Positions 33,799-42,100 of a DNA stretch of 64,000 nt are shown piece after piece. Each line of letters opens with the position of its first letter. Position 1 is the stretch's first letter. The DNA comes from Sinorhizobium meliloti 4H41 (lineage in GTDB: Bacteria; Pseudomonadota; Alphaproteobacteria; Rhizobiales; Rhizobiaceae), in NCBI RefSeq assembly GCF_000375585.1, contig NZ_AQWP01000002.1:186001-250000 (forward strand), read 5' to 3'. The position numbers and the translations under genes are program-made. The notes under the pieces were generated by a model. It saw only the letters and a program-made list of their open reading frames with translations. It was not told the origin of the DNA and did not search any database.

Positions 33799-33873
33799 TC
33801 GTCGATCCATCGCCGGCGCCCCCTGCCCTCTACGCAAGATAAGGCGGTCCAGAAGCCAGGCTGAAACCATCCG

Positions 33874-33881
33874 TTAACCAT
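33874..33881 (+). promoter_or_regulatory. CtrA-like half-site TTAACCAT upstream of an exported-protein gene
   Basis: TTAACCAT matches the rhizobial CtrA-binding motif and lies about 55 nt upstream of the ATG at 33934. A single 8-mer is weak evidence. Confidence 0.3.
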
Positions 33882-33933
33882 TTTCACGGCAATGTAGACG
33901 TCAGTTTCCAGCTTGATCCATCAAGGACTGCTC

Positions 33934-34485
33934 ATGCTCTCGCGCCCTTCTCCGATTGTTCGCGGCATTGCCGTTATCGCGCTTGTCGCCGCCGCGGGCC
34001 TTGCGACACCCGCGTTCTCCGGCGCCCGCGACAAGGCGTTCTTCGACAGGATTGCCGGGCAATGGAAAGGCCCGGGCGAAATCGTTGCCGGCAAGTACAA
34101 GGGCACGAAGTTTACCTGCGATCTTACCGGTGAAGCGGCACCCGGCAACGAAGCCGGCCTGAAACTGGACGGTTTCTGCCGCGTCGGGGTATTCAAGCAG
34201 CCGATGTCGGCGACGATCGTCCGGAAGGGCAACAGCTACACCGGAAAGTTCCTGGACGGTGCCGAGGGCAAGGGTCTCGACGTCGTGTCCGGCAGCGTTG
34301 CCAAGGACAAGGTGGTCGTCGGGATCAACCGCAAAAAGCTCAATGGCGCGATGATCGCGCGCCTGCACGGCGAAGAAACAATGAACATCACGATCTCGGT
34401 GAAGGTCGAGGACACCATGGTTCCGGTCATCGGTGTGAGCCTCAACCGGCAAATGGACGATATCGCCGTCGGTTCGATCGAGTAA
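33934..34485 (+). CDS. Exported hypothetical protein
   Basis: A 183-residue protein with a clear signal peptide (hydrophobic IAVIALVAAAGLA ending TPAFSGA). The mature part begins with AFFDRIAGQWKGPGEIVAGKYKG and has several beta-strand-like repeats, suggesting a lipocalin-like or beta-barrel soluble fold; I do not recognise a named family. The ATG at 33934 follows AAGGA; an in-frame TTG at 33913 is less likely. It appears monocistronic. Confidence 0.7.
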   Translation: MLSRPSPIVRGIAVIALVAAAGLATPAFSGARDKAFFDRIAGQWKGPGEIVAGKYKGTKFTCDLTGEAAPGNEAGLKLDGFCRVGVFKQPMSATIVRKGNSYTGKFLDGAEGKGLDVVSGSVAKDKVVVGINRKKLNGAMIARLHGEETMNITISVKVEDTMVPVIGVSLNRQMDDIAVGSIE

Positions 34486-34519
34486 CCCCGACAGACCTGT
34501 ACGAGCACGGCTTCTGCGC

Positions 34520-35044
34520 TTATTGCTCCGCGCGCCACCATTCGACGTTTTCGTCGGCCACTTCGATGCCCTTCACATCCGCCCGGCCCAGCCATTCTCT
34601 GACTGTCCGTCCTTCGACGGCAAGGTCTGCGGCAAAGTCGGCGAGCGGCTTCAGCACGAAGCCGCGTTCGGTCATGCGCGGATGAGGCAGCGTGAGCGTC
34701 GCGCTCGCCCTGTTGAGGTCACCGAAGGTCAGGAGATCGATGTCGATGGTGCGGGGACCCCAGCGCTCCATTCTCACGCGCTTCATGGTCCGTTCGATCT
34801 CGAGACAGGCCGCAAGCAATGCCTCTGGACCCAGCGTCGTTTCGACTTCCGCACAGGCGTTGAAGAACCAATCCTGATCCGTCTTGCCCCATGGCGGCGT
34901 GCGGTAGAGCCGCGAAACCGCGACGATCCGGCAATCCGACCGCGCGTCGAGCGCCCGCAGGGCTTCCGCCATCGACCGGCGCGGATCGCCGAGATTGCCG
35001 CCGAGACCGAGGATCGCGTGCCGCCAGCTCCTATTCGGCGACAT
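34520..35044 (-). CDS. folK: 2-amino-4-hydroxy-6-hydroxymethyldihydropteridine pyrophosphokinase
   Basis: A 174-residue FolK (HPPK), transferring pyrophosphate from ATP to the pterin in folate synthesis. The signature RWGPRTIDIDLLTFGD and the N-terminal GLGGNLGDPRRSM motif are present. The ATG at 35044 overlaps the folB stop by 14 nt, indicating translational coupling in the folP-folB-folK operon. The merged in-frame extension to 35359 runs through folB in another frame and is discarded. Confidence 0.95.
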   Translation of the reverse strand: MSPNRSWRHAILGLGGNLGDPRRSMAEALRALDARSDCRIVAVSRLYRTPPWGKTDQDWFFNACAEVETTLGPEALLAACLEIERTMKRVRMERWGPRTIDIDLLTFGDLNRASATLTLPHPRMTERGFVLKPLADFAADLAVEGRTVREWLGRADVKGIEVADENVEWWRAEQ

Positions 35045-35402
35045 GCTCGACCGTGACTTCCACGTAGTCCAGGATGCCCGGAACCGGCGCGTTCGGCTTG
35101 CGGATGGAGACCTTCGCCCGGCGAATCTGGCGAAAACGGGCGCAAAGCGTCTTGGCGACCTCAAGCGCCAGCGCTTCGATGAGGTAACGCCGGCGTCCAG
35201 TGACGATCCTCTCGATCTCGGCGAAGGCGATGCCGTAATGCACGGTGTCGTCGATGCAGTCCTCGGCAAGCGCAGTCCCCTGGTCGACGACCAGTTCCGC
35301 ATCGACGAAGAAACGCTGCCCGAGAAACTCCTCTTCGTCGAGCACGCCATGGCGGGCAAAGAACGCGCAGTTCTTCAGTGTGATCGTGTAGGTCGCAGTC
35401 AT
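35031..35402 (-). CDS. folB: Dihydroneopterin aldolase
   Basis: A 123-residue FolB, splitting dihydroneopterin to the hydroxymethyl pterin used by FolK. The tunnel-fold signature includes GVLDEEEFLGQRFFVDAELV with the conserved Glu, and YRYLIEALALEVAKTL-like residues (RRYLIEALALEVAKTL). It lies 14 nt downstream of folP and overlaps folK, in pathway-related order. Confidence 0.95.
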   Translation of the reverse strand: MTATYTITLKNCAFFARHGVLDEEEFLGQRFFVDAELVVDQGTALAEDCIDDTVHYGIAFAEIERIVTGRRRYLIEALALEVAKTLCARFRQIRRAKVSIRKPNAPVPGILDYVEVTVEHVAE

Positions 35403-35416
35403 GGCTTCATGTCCCG

Positions 35417-36268
35417 TCAGCTGATCTTTGCGGCCAGCATAGCATCGGCCACCGCTAACGCATCCCTGTTGATTGCGACATCGTGTACCCGAAAAATCGC
35501 AGCGCCGGCAGTTCTGAGGAGCGCCGTCGTCGCGGCGGTACCGACGTCGCGGCCTTCCGCCTCTCGGCCCGTCACCGCGCCGACGAAGCGCTTGCGCGAA
35601 GTTCCGACGAGAAGCGGCCGTCGAAACCCATGCAACGCCCTGAAGCGCGCCATCAGTTCGAGGTTCTCGTTCGTGTCCTTCGCGAATCCAAAGCCCGGAT
35701 CGAGCACGACCCGTTCCCGCGCCACGCCGGCGTCGGCGGCGATCTGCAGAGACCGTTCCAGGAAATGGAACTGATCCTCGATCACATCGCTCAGTTTCTC
35801 CCGATCGCGTCCGGTATGCATGATGCAGAGCCCGGCCCCCGTCTCGGCCGCCACGGCCGCGATCGCCGGCTCGCGTTGCAACCCGTGCACGTCGTTGACG
35901 ATGTGGGCGCCGGCGTGAACCGCCAAACGCGCGGTTTCCGCGCGGTAGGTATCGACCGAAATGACGGCCCGGGACTGCCGCGCGATCGCGGCGATAACGG
36001 GCAGAACGCGGGCCTGCTCCTCGTCGGCACTGACCGGTTTGGCGTCGGGTCGCGTGGATTCGCCGCCGATATCCAGGATTTCCGCACCCGCCTCCAATGC
36101 GCGCAGCGCAGCTCTGACAGCAGCGTCGGGATCAGCGAAGCGCCCGCCGTCGGAAAATGAATCCGGTGTAACATTGATGATCGCCATCAAAACGCCACGC
36201 GGGCCCAGTTCGAGATCGCGTCCATGCGCCAATTGCCAGCGACAGGGCTGAAATGGATCGTATGTCAT
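35417..36268 (-). CDS. folP: Dihydropteroate synthase
   Basis: A 283-residue TIM-barrel DHPS, joining p-aminobenzoate and hydroxymethyl-dihydropterin pyrophosphate; it is the sulfonamide target. Motifs are INVTPDSFSDGG, DIGGESTRPDA, ISVDTYRAE and NDVHGL, all in order, with VLDPGFGFAKD and the C-terminal RVHDV. It is the first gene of the folate operon. The ATG at 36268 gives MTYDPFQPCRW. Confidence 0.97.
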   Translation of the reverse strand: MTYDPFQPCRWQLAHGRDLELGPRGVLMAIINVTPDSFSDGGRFADPDAAVRAALRALEAGAEILDIGGESTRPDAKPVSADEEQARVLPVIAAIARQSRAVISVDTYRAETARLAVHAGAHIVNDVHGLQREPAIAAVAAETGAGLCIMHTGRDREKLSDVIEDQFHFLERSLQIAADAGVARERVVLDPGFGFAKDTNENLELMARFRALHGFRRPLLVGTSRKRFVGAVTGREAEGRDVGTAATTALLRTAGAAIFRVHDVAINRDALAVADAMLAAKIS

Positions 36269-36463
36269 TGTTCCGGTCCGCAGCTGAACGGTTTGAATTC
36301 ACCGCCCGTCATGGTGCAAATATATCTTCGAAAGCAACATGTTATGACGCCTTCCTCACACACCTTGCAAGCTTGTCGACGTCGGTTGGGGCCGATTTGT
36401 GTTGCGCTGGCTTTGGCTATGCCCCAAGCTTCAATGAAGTTCAACCGGCGAGAACACCCTTCC

Positions 36464-37099
36464 ATGCCCCGACTCCATATCCCGCTGCGTGCAGCCCTGG
36501 TCGCATTGCTCGTCGGAGTCCCGTTCGGCAATGCCTCGGGCGAGACACTGATCAGCAAGAGAATCTCCTACTTCTCGATCGGCGGGCGCACCGCCGCAGA
36601 ACTCGACAAGGCGCTTTCGGCGTCCGGCCCTATGATGAAGAGCACCGGGACGCGGCATCCGGGCGCCACCCGGATCAAGTTCGGCGGCACGGTCACCTAT
36701 GTTAGTCGTGACGACCGCTGCGCGGTGGGCTCGGCCAAAGTCACGCTCAACACGCGCATCATTCTGCCACGCTGGAAGTATCGTCGACAGGCGGGCCGAG
36801 ATCTCGCCCTGGTCTGGGACACCCTGGCGAGCGACATCAAGCGCCACGAGGAACGCCATGCGGAGATCGCGCGCATTCACGCGCGCCAGATGGAAAAGGC
36901 ACTGCTTTCACTGAAAGCCGAGGACAGTTGCGAGCGCATGCAGGCCCGGGTAGCGGAAGTGAGCGCCGAAGAAGTCGAGCGGCACGACAAGGACCAGGCG
37001 CGCTTCGACCGCACCGAGGCGGCGAATTTCGACCGGCGGATGATCCGGTTGCTGCAATACCGCGTCGAAAGCCTGAAGAAGAACGCCAAGGCCCGCTGA
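36464..37099 (+). CDS. Exported DUF922-type putative Zn-dependent protease
   Basis: A 211-residue exported protein: signal peptide over residues 1-26, then a domain with YFSIGGRTAAELDKAL and the metalloprotease-like HEERH at residues 128-132 (HExxH), which is the hallmark of DUF922. The C-terminal third is a charged helix rich in Glu and Arg. Catalysis is not demonstrated for the family. The start ATG at 36464 was chosen because it gives a clean signal peptide; ATG at 36434 is possible. It is divergent from folP. Confidence 0.78.
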   Translation: MPRLHIPLRAALVALLVGVPFGNASGETLISKRISYFSIGGRTAAELDKALSASGPMMKSTGTRHPGATRIKFGGTVTYVSRDDRCAVGSAKVTLNTRIILPRWKYRRQAGRDLALVWDTLASDIKRHEERHAEIARIHARQMEKALLSLKAEDSCERMQARVAEVSAEEVERHDKDQARFDRTEAANFDRRMIRLLQYRVESLKKNAKAR

Positions 37100-37441
37100 T
37101 GGCGCGAGGCAGGCCGTGCATCGCCGCCGCGCGAAACGCGGGACCGTGTCTGCGCTTTCGATCGGAATACCCCAAAGAAACGGTGGGATATAGTTTCCGC
37201 TCCAGAAGAAAACGCCGGGAACCCACAGTATTTTACTGGCGGAATCTAGCGATAGCGGGGCGCAGCCGACTCAGCTATATTAGAATCATGCAACGAGCGG
37301 AGGAACCGAAGTTCAACCGCTCGATGAAGTTGACATTGGATTGCGGATCAATACCGAGATCTCGCGTTTTAGTGGCAACCGGCGTGAGTTTGGCTTCGTC
37401 GTCTTCGGCTATTGCAGCATTGTCCGGACGATGAGGCAGCA

Positions 37442-37546
37442 CAGGTTCTCCTGGCGTGTCCTGGTGCGGCAGATGTTCCCTCCCTCATCTGCATGCGATG
37501 CGCCCTCCTAGCCTCGCTTGTCGATTGACCGGCGAGGCTTTTTTTT
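37442..37546 (+). ncRNA. Candidate trans-acting small RNA with CU-rich loop
   Basis: A perfect 7-bp stem GCAGATG / CATCTGC (37469-37475 with 37486-37492) displays a UUCCCUCCCU loop complementary to ribosome binding sites. A second CCCTCCT lies just before a strong terminator. A small CAGG/CCTG hairpin precedes them. Alphaproteobacterial sRNAs with anti-Shine-Dalgarno loops have this architecture. The 5' end and promoter are not identified, so the boundaries are approximate. Confidence 0.5.
37510..37546 (+). terminator. Strong plus-strand terminator after the candidate sRNA
   Basis: Stem AGCCTCGC / GCGAGGCT followed by a run of eight or more T residues. The nearest plus-strand gene ends 410 nt upstream; on the minus strand no T-tract follows, so it does not serve the ferredoxin gene. 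Confidence 0.88.
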
Positions 37547-37569
37547 GCAACGACGGCCCTTCGAGCCGA

Positions 37570-37890
37570 TCAGGCCTGGCGCTCGGGGACATGAACGACA
37601 AGCCCGTCCAGAGCTTCGCTCATCTTGATCTGACAGGAGAGACGCGAGGTCGGACGCACGTCGTAGGCGAAGTCCAGCATATCCTCTTCCATCGCTTCCG
37701 GCGTGCCGACCTGCGCCGCCCAGGCCTCGTCGACATAGACATGACAGGTGGCGCAGGCACAGGCCCCGCCGCACTCCGCCTCGATCCCGGGGACCGAATT
37801 GCGAACCGCATTCTCCATGACCGTGGAGCCGTTCTCGACATCGAGTTCGTGGCGCGCGCCGTCAAAGGCTACGATCGTAAGTTTTGCCAT
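37570..37890 (-). CDS. 2Fe-2S ferredoxin (adrenodoxin type)
   Basis: A 106-residue plant/vertebrate-type [2Fe-2S] ferredoxin. Cluster ligands are Cys40, Cys46, Cys49 and Cys86 in the CX5CX2C...C pattern. Such ferredoxins pass electrons to P450s, Fe-S assembly or heme A synthesis. It is not next to an isc operon, so its partner is unknown. The ATG at 37890 gives [11 protein letters not shown]. Confidence 0.95.
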   Translation of the reverse strand: MAKLTIVAFDGARHELDVENGSTVMENAVRNSVPGIEAECGGACACATCHVYVDEAWAAQVGTPEAMEEDMLDFAYDVRPTSRLSCQIKMSEALDGLVVHVPERQA

Positions 37891-38289
37891 TTTTCTTTCC
37901 GGAACGAATTGAGGGGCCGGCCGGCTGGCACAGGGCTTGTCAGGACTAGGCGGTGCCCCGGCTTTGAATTCAGGGCACGTTCTTCCAACAAATCAACCGG
38001 CCAGTCAACACGATGCGGCCGGTCCGCACAGCCTCAAATTGCCGCGGCGGTCGGGCAGATCGCGTTTGATGATAGGTTTTAAGCCATCCCGCCCAAAAGT
38101 GCGCAGCGGTTTTGGGACAACGACATGCACAATAACGACAAGCTGCAGCCAGATCACGTTCATGTTTTTAGGTCGGGGTCGACCTACATGAGCGTGACCG
38201 GCCCCAAAAAGTTAGAGCGGGATACGAGCGGAAAACCGCGCCCGCTTTCCTCACCCCGCTCTTACGCCCGATAAGTGCGCCGCTTCAGG
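37891..38289. other. Ferredoxin / Hpt intergenic region with repeat element
   Basis: A 399-nt spacer carrying a rhizobial intergenic repeat (38096-38264) described separately. The ferredoxin promoter should lie in its first 100 nt; no recognisable operator was found. The ORF from 37937 to 38191 has no support. Confidence 0.4.
38096..38264. repeat. RIME-like intergenic palindromic element
   Basis: Two parts typical of rhizobial intergenic mosaic elements: an AGTGCGCAGCGGTTTTGGGA segment followed by CAACGACATGC near 38096-38130, and a large imperfect palindrome TTAGAGCGGG...CCCGCTCTTA at 38212-38264. The name RIME is from memory of such elements in rhizobia; I could not align it. Confidence 0.6.
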
Positions 38290-38658
38290 TCAACGGCAGA
38301 GTTTCAAAACGAAGAGCTCAGCCTCGAGAACGGCAGCGCCGAGAGCGCTCCGCAGAGCAGCATCGGCGGGACATGTCTCGATGGCGGCTGCAGCCTCGGC
38401 GACCGCGACCGCACCGACCGCGAGAGCCGCCCCCTTCAGACGGTGGGCCTCCTGGCTGCAGGCCTCTGCGTCACGTTCCGCCATCTCGGCCATCGCCTGG
38501 CGTGCCTGACGCGCAAAGAGCTTCAGAACCTCGATCTCGAGCGCCGTGTCCCCCATCGTCTGTCTGTAGAGATGCGCAAGGTCGATGGGATTCCTGCTGG
38601 AGGGAGTGGAACTTGCGGGGATGTCCGGTGCCTCGAAGGCTATTTTGAGTGCCGCCAT
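38290..38658 (-). CDS. Orphan Hpt-domain phosphotransfer protein
   Basis: A 122-residue single-domain histidine phosphotransfer protein. The H-box is EAHRLKGAALAVGA with phospho-accepting His72. No sensor kinase or receiver gene is adjacent. It is divergently oriented to the giant rgsE gene across a 504-nt gap. CckA is a hybrid kinase in this window, but its known phosphotransferase is ChpT, so a link to CckA is speculative. The ATG at 38658 was chosen; the extension to 38757 is unlikely. Confidence 0.85.
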   Translation of the reverse strand: MAALKIAFEAPDIPASSTPSSRNPIDLAHLYRQTMGDTALEIEVLKLFARQARQAMAEMAERDAEACSQEAHRLKGAALAVGAVAVAEAAAAIETCPADAALRSALGAAVLEAELFVLKLCR

Positions 38659-39162
38659 GGGCTCGCTTCCTACAATCGATTTCGCGTAAACAATCGCACC
38701 GTTTTCAAACAGGATTATCGGTGCGCGGCACTGCCATTGACCTAAAACGCGGCGCAATGGAGGCAGAAAAATTGAGGAAATGGTTAACGACCATTAAACC
38801 GGCTGATTCCCTTGGCTTTTCGGGTCCCGAGCGCTCGCTTCCGTTAAGAAATCATTAGGATTTTAATGAATGGGGAACGCTCATAATTGTAAGAGCCCGG
38901 CTAATGTGTCACTACGATACGATTAGGAACGGGTCCGTATATGAAAATGGCAACTGTTCCGGTGGATAAGCTGCGTCCCAAGGTGTCGCAGGGCATAGGC
39001 TGCGGCTATCCATCGAGGCGATGTAATGGGTGATCAGTAAATCTGTGGCTTCGTTGCGAAGCCTGGACCTTGCGGTCACCGCCCTGGTTCGGATGTTCCG
39101 CTGGGCACCTGGCGGCACAGGAAGACGGCCATCATCGGGCAATAGTAGTGAGGCGTATCCGT
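38659..39162. other. Hpt / rgsE divergent intergenic region
   Basis: A 504-nt AT-rich region. It contains a TTAACCAT site on the minus strand (38780-38787) and TTAA-N7-TTAG at about 38844-38858. A 30-codon ORF (38941-39033) with AGGAACG upstream is possible but uncertain. Promoters for both genes should lie here. Confidence 0.5.
38780..38787 (-). promoter_or_regulatory. CtrA-like half-site between Hpt gene and rgsE
   Basis: On the minus strand the sequence reads TTAACCAT, the rhizobial CtrA motif, with more TTAA-rich sequence nearby (CCATTAAACC, and CGTTAAGAAATCATTAGG). A regulatory link of rgsE or the Hpt gene to CtrA is an inference. Confidence 0.35.
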
Positions 39163-42100
39163 ATGGCGACGAAGAAGACCAACGAGTCGATCGACGAAAA
39201 GGCGTTCCAGGCGCTGGAAGCTGCCCTGAAGATCGACTTTGACGACCTGAAGTCGGCCTTGAACGACGAGACTTCCCTGGACGAGCCGGTGCCGGAAAAT
39301 GTGTCCGAGAGTGCCCGCCAGGCCGCCGGTTCCGGTGAGGCCCGCGCCGCACGAACGCAACAGGAAGCTGCGAAGCCCGCGCGCGGCGCCGAAGCACCGC
39401 GCAGTTTTGCGAGCGAAATGGCTCCGAAGCAGCCCCCCCTGGCGCCGGCCAACGATGACACGCGCAAATCCCCAGCCGCCATGCTGCGCTCGCTGGAGGT
39501 CCGCTCGAGCCGCGCGGCAATCCGGGTCGCTGCGATCGTCTCGCTGGTCTGGACAGTGGCCGGACTCGGCGTCGCCCACCTTCTTTATGCGCCCGGGATC
39601 TGGCAGATCCGCTCTCTCGGCGATCTCGCGGCAATGCCTGGAGCGATCGGCATCCTGCTCGGCATCGCCCTGCCCGTCATGCTCTTCTTCTCCTTCGCGA
39701 TCATGATCGCGCGTGCTCAGGAACTGCGCAGCGCCGCGCGTTCGATGGCCGAGGTCGCGATGCGCCTCGCCGAGCCGGAAACCAATGCCGCCGACCGCGT
39801 CATGACGGTCGGTCAGGCCGTGCGCCGCGAAGTCTCGGCGATGAACGAGGGCATCGAGCGCACCATCGCCCGGGCAACCGAGCTCGAAGCGCTCGTGCAT
39901 TCGGAAGTCAGCGCGCTCGAGCGCAGCTACAGCGAAAACGAACTGCGTGTCCGCACGCTCGTCCAGGAGCTCGGTCTCGAACGCGAAGCGATCATCGGCC
40001 ATTCGGATCGGATCCGCACGGCTATCGCTGGCGCGCATACCAAGCTGAAGGACGATCTCGAAACTGCAAGCGAGGACATTGCTTCGCGAATAGCCGTTTC
40101 CGGGGAGGCCTTCGCTTCGCTCATCGATACCCGGGCCGCGGCACTTACCGACAAATCGGACCATGCGCTCGAAAATCTGAGCACCATGCTGACCACCCGG
40201 ACCGACGCATTGCTTTCCGGCCTTACGACCGCCGGAGTGGCGCTCAGCAACGAGTTCGACGCGCGTCTCGATGCGCTCAGCGATAACCTGACGCAGCGTG
40301 GCGAGCAGTTGCTCAGCCAATTCGAAACCCGTGCCTCGACGCTCGACGCCAATACCGAGAAGCTCAACGCCGCCCTGAACGAACGCGCCCGTCAGCTCAA
40401 CGAGACGCTGATCGCCCGGACGCGTGACCTCAATGAGAGCCTCAGGATAGGCCAGCAGGCGATTTCCGGCGGCCTCGACGACGTACTTTCCTCGCTCAAC
40501 TCGGCCCTTGACGAAAAGGGAGCGAGCTTCCGCCAGAGCCTCAAGTCGAGCGCCGACGACGCCATCATGGATCTCGATCTGCGCGGCGGCTTTTTCGAGG
40601 AAAAGCTGCAGACGACGGTCGGCCAGCTTGCAAGCGCCTTCGACGAACGCTTCCACGAATTTGCAAGCGCCTTCGACAAGCGGGCCAGCCAGCTCGACAC
40701 CAAGCTCATGGAAAGCCTCCACCGGATCAACGAGACCGTTTCCGGCGGCTCGGAGGCGATCGGCGGCGCCCTTGACAGCAGCGTGGACAAGATCAATTCG
40801 GCGCTGTCCGACCAGTCGCTCACCCTGGCAACGGCGCTCGGCGCGACGCAGGACTTCATCGAGGAGACGATCGGCAGCCGCACCTCCGAGCTCAGCAGCC
40901 TGATCGGCAACGCGCACAACCGCATCGAGAGCGTGCTTTCGGACAAGACCGGCTCGCTGATGGGCGCGCTGACCGAAGCGCAGGAGCGCATCGAAAACGG
41001 CTTCGGCCAGCGTGCCGATGCGCTTGCCAACGCGCTGACGGCGAGCGAGCGAAGCCTGACGGACGGACTAGACTCCCGTACATCGGCCTTCATCGAGGGC
41101 TTGCAGTCTGCTCATGCCCGCATCGAGCAGACTCTTACCGGCTCCACCGACGAGATCACGAGCGCGATCGCCGCAAGCCAGCATCGGCTCGACAACACGC
41201 TTTCGGAACGGACCGCCGCGCTGTCGACCGCCCTCGCCTCAGGAACAAGCGTCATCGAAAGCGCCGTCGGCGGCACAGCAGAACGGCTTGAGCGTGTCCT
41301 TTCCGAGCGTGGGCAGTCGATCACCGACGCACTGTCCAACCAGACAGCGGCGCTCGACGGCGTGCTCGCCGAGCGCGCGACGCAAATCAATTCCACCATG
41401 TCGGCCCGCGCCAGCGAAATGGCTGACTCGCTAAGCCGTCATGCCGAGGACGTCGCCGACAGCCTTACTTTCCGCGCCATGGCGGTCGCCGAGACCATGA
41501 CCGACCGCGTCGGCGAGATCGAAAACAAGCTTTCGCAGAGCGTCTCCGAAGTCGCCGAAAACCTGGGCGGCCGCGTCAGCCTGATCGCCGATACGCTCAC
41601 CGATACCAGCGCCCGCATTGCCGAGGACCTGAGCAGCCGAGTCGGAAAGATTTCCGAGACGCTGGCCGGTACCAGCGCCGAAATTGCGGAAGCGCTTACC
41701 GCCCGCACGTCGGAAGCAACGGCTTCGCTTGCAGGAAAAGCGGCCGAGATCGAACAGACGCTCACCGGCAGGGCCTCGCACCTTCGCGATACGCTGACGA
41801 CGACGCACGACGAGATCCGTTCGACGCTCGACGACCGGATCACGGCGATCAACCTTGCCGTCGGCCAAGGCCGCGAGCAGCTGGAAGAACTGCTCTCGGA
41901 TCAGTCCATGGCGATGGCAACGACCCTGGCGACCAGCGCCAGCATGCTCGAAATGTCGCTGGAAGAGCGCCAGGCATCGATAGCCGGTGCGATCGAGCGC
42001 AGCACCGAGGCGCTCGCCGCCCGCACGTCGGAAGCAACCGCATCGCTTGCCGACAAGGCCACCGAGATCGATCGGACGCTCTCCGGCAAGGCTGCGCAAC

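Larger units (their letters stand above)
37100..37569. other. Intergenic region with candidate sRNA
   Basis: A 470-nt gap between the DUF922 gene and the ferredoxin gene. The final 110 nt hold hairpins and a strong plus-strand terminator, described separately. A -10-like TATATT at 37276-37281 and a TTGACA at 37330-37335 are present but do not form a well-spaced promoter. Short ORFs here lack support. Confidence 0.4.

Noticed and set aside
34520-35359. Single 279-codon ORF covering folB and folK
   Set aside because: Its first part is an out-of-frame reading of folB; FolK homology starts at the ATG at 35044.
37289-37434. 48-codon ORF upstream of the candidate sRNA
   Set aside because: Start region is only weakly supported and the sequence has no domain or clear signal peptide.
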